A stretch of DNA of 6,168 nt from an uncultured Eubacteriales bacterium. GTDB taxonomy: Bacteria; Bacillota; Clostridia; Lachnospirales; Lachnospiraceae. The notes below the pieces were generated by a model. It had not been told where the DNA came from. It saw nothing but the letters and a program-made list of their open reading frames with translations, and did no database searches. Made by a program: the position numbers and the translations under genes. How positions within the stretch are numbered: the first letter of the stretch is position 1; each line of letters begins with the position of its first letter. Shown in pieces: positions 5,407-6,168 of the stretch. The stretch lies in NCBI GenBank assembly GCA_949286775.1, contig CASEDW010000095.1, positions 1-6,168 of the forward strand, read 5' to 3'.

Positions 5407-6168
5407 TTATCCCAGCGCGACGTCGAGCGCCATCATCAGAGTGAAGCCGGCGGCAAAGGCGATTACCCCGATGTTTGAATGTTCGCCCTGCGACATTTCA
5501 GGGATAAGTTCCTCTATTACCACATAAACCATGGCGCCGGCCGCGAAACTTAACAAATATGGCAAAGCCGGAATTATCCAGGCAGAGGCAAGAATTGTGA
5601 TAAAGGCGGCGGCAGGTTCTACTGCTCCTGAAAGCGCTCCGTACATAAATGCTTTTCCTTTTTTCATTCCGGAAGAATGAAGAGGTAGGGACAGGATAGC
5701 TCCCTCGGGGAAATTTTGTATCGCTATTCCAAGGGAAAGGGCGAAGGCTCCCGCGATTGAGATTTGAGCGTTTTGTGCCAATAGTCCGGCATAAACTACG
5801 CCGACAGCCATTCCTTCGGGAATATTATGAAGGGTAACGGCTAAAGTCAGCATAACAGAGCGGTTCAGCGTCGTTTTCGGACCTTCGGCTTTTTGAGCTT
5901 TCTGATGAAGATGCGGCACTGCGTGATCAAGTATGAGCAGAAAAAGTATTCCGAGCCAGAATCCTACGGCAGCCGGAACAAACGACCATGTTCCCATAGC
6001 TTCAGACTGCTCCATCGCGGGAATGATGAGGCTCCATATTGAAGCGGCGACCATTACGCCGGCGGCAAAGCCTGTCAGGGCGCGCTGAACGTTATCTTTG
6101 AGGCCTTTTTTCATGAAAAAGACGCAGGCGGAACCAAGAACAGTTCCTAAAAACGGAATTAACAATCC
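5407..6168 (-). CDS. ZIP-family divalent metal transporter (GufA/ZupT-like), N-terminus cut by the window edge
   Basis: 253 codons are visible and the frame is still open at position 6168. The TTG at 6165-6163 should not be taken as the start: a few residues and the true start probably lie outside. ZIP proteins import Zn, Fe or Mn across the cytoplasmic membrane. Numbering from that TTG, eight hydrophobic segments fit the family. Metal-site helices are TM4 with LHNIPEGMAVGV (112-123) and TM5 with QNFPEGAILSLPL (150-162). Further GufA-like marks are GAVEPAAA (180-187) in TM6 and the IEELIPE motif (217-223). A short His cluster, H81, H85 and H87, marks the cytoplasmic loop after TM3. The near-complete length (family about 250-270) suggests little is missing. 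Its promoter and metal regulator are not visible, so the substrate is undetermined. Confidence 0.92.
   Translation of the reverse strand, partial: GLLIPFLGTVLGSACVFFMKKGLKDNVQRALTGFAAGVMVAASIWSLIIPAMEQSEAMGTWSFVPAAVGFWLGILFLLILDHAVPHLHQKAQKAEGPKTTLNRSVMLTLAVTLHNIPEGMAVGVVYAGLLAQNAQISIAGAFALSLGIAIQNFPEGAILSLPLHSSGMKKGKAFMYGALSGAVEPAAAFITILASAWIIPALPYLLSFAAGAMVYVVIEELIPEMSQGEHSNIGVIAFAAGFTLMMALDVALG

Noticed and set aside
6163..6165. TTG as the start codon of the ZIP gene
   Set aside because: The frame stays open to the window edge, no ribosome site can be seen, and ZIP proteins normally have a few residues before this point; treated as 5' truncated.

Overview
The window looks like chromosomal DNA of an anaerobic, low-to-moderate GC Firmicute of the class Clostridia, probably Lachnospiraceae-like. 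This is inferred from four things: the DUF3793-flavodoxin gene pair, the short clostridial-type flavodoxin, the PadR/DUF2812 pair, and canonical TTGACA/TATAAT-type promoters with strong GGAGG ribosome sites. No mobile element, CRISPR array, tRNA or rRNA is visible.

Layout from left to right. (a) 1-213: the 3' end of a CsoR-type copper-sensing repressor gene and its terminator. (b) 214-1446: a forward two-gene operon, DUF3793 protein then flavodoxin. It has a near-consensus promoter, a leader of about 170 nt, and two copies of the dyad GTTAG-N6-CTAAC. (c) 1487-1539: a hairpin shared by converging genes. (d) 1542-3401: a reverse-strand heavy-metal P1B-type ATPase with a CPC motif and no N-terminal metal-binding domain. 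(e) 3402-3611: a divergent regulatory region. The ATPase promoter carries two TACCC-N4-GGGTA boxes of the CsoR-operator type. The forward promoter is bracketed by a perfect 17-bp inverted repeat. (f) 3612-5299: a five-TM DUF2812 membrane protein followed by a PadR-family repressor. (g) 5337-5397: a long hairpin that can terminate transcription in both directions. (h) 5407-6168: a reverse-strand ZIP-family metal transporter, cut by the right edge.

How the genes may work together. Much of the window concerns transition metals. The CsoR gene at the left edge is a natural candidate to control the ATPase about 3 kb away, because the ATPase promoter carries CsoR-type boxes; the specific pairing is inferred. 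The DUF3793-flavodoxin operon looks like an iron-sparing unit, since flavodoxin replaces ferredoxin when iron is low, and the paired dyads suggest a metal-responsive regulator. The ZIP protein would import divalent metal. The PadR/DUF2812 unit is a separate, probably autoregulated module of unknown signal. The least explained items are the operator pair upstream of DUF3793, DUF3793 itself, the unusual last transmembrane segment of the ATPase, and the putative extracytoplasmic domain of the DUF2812 protein.
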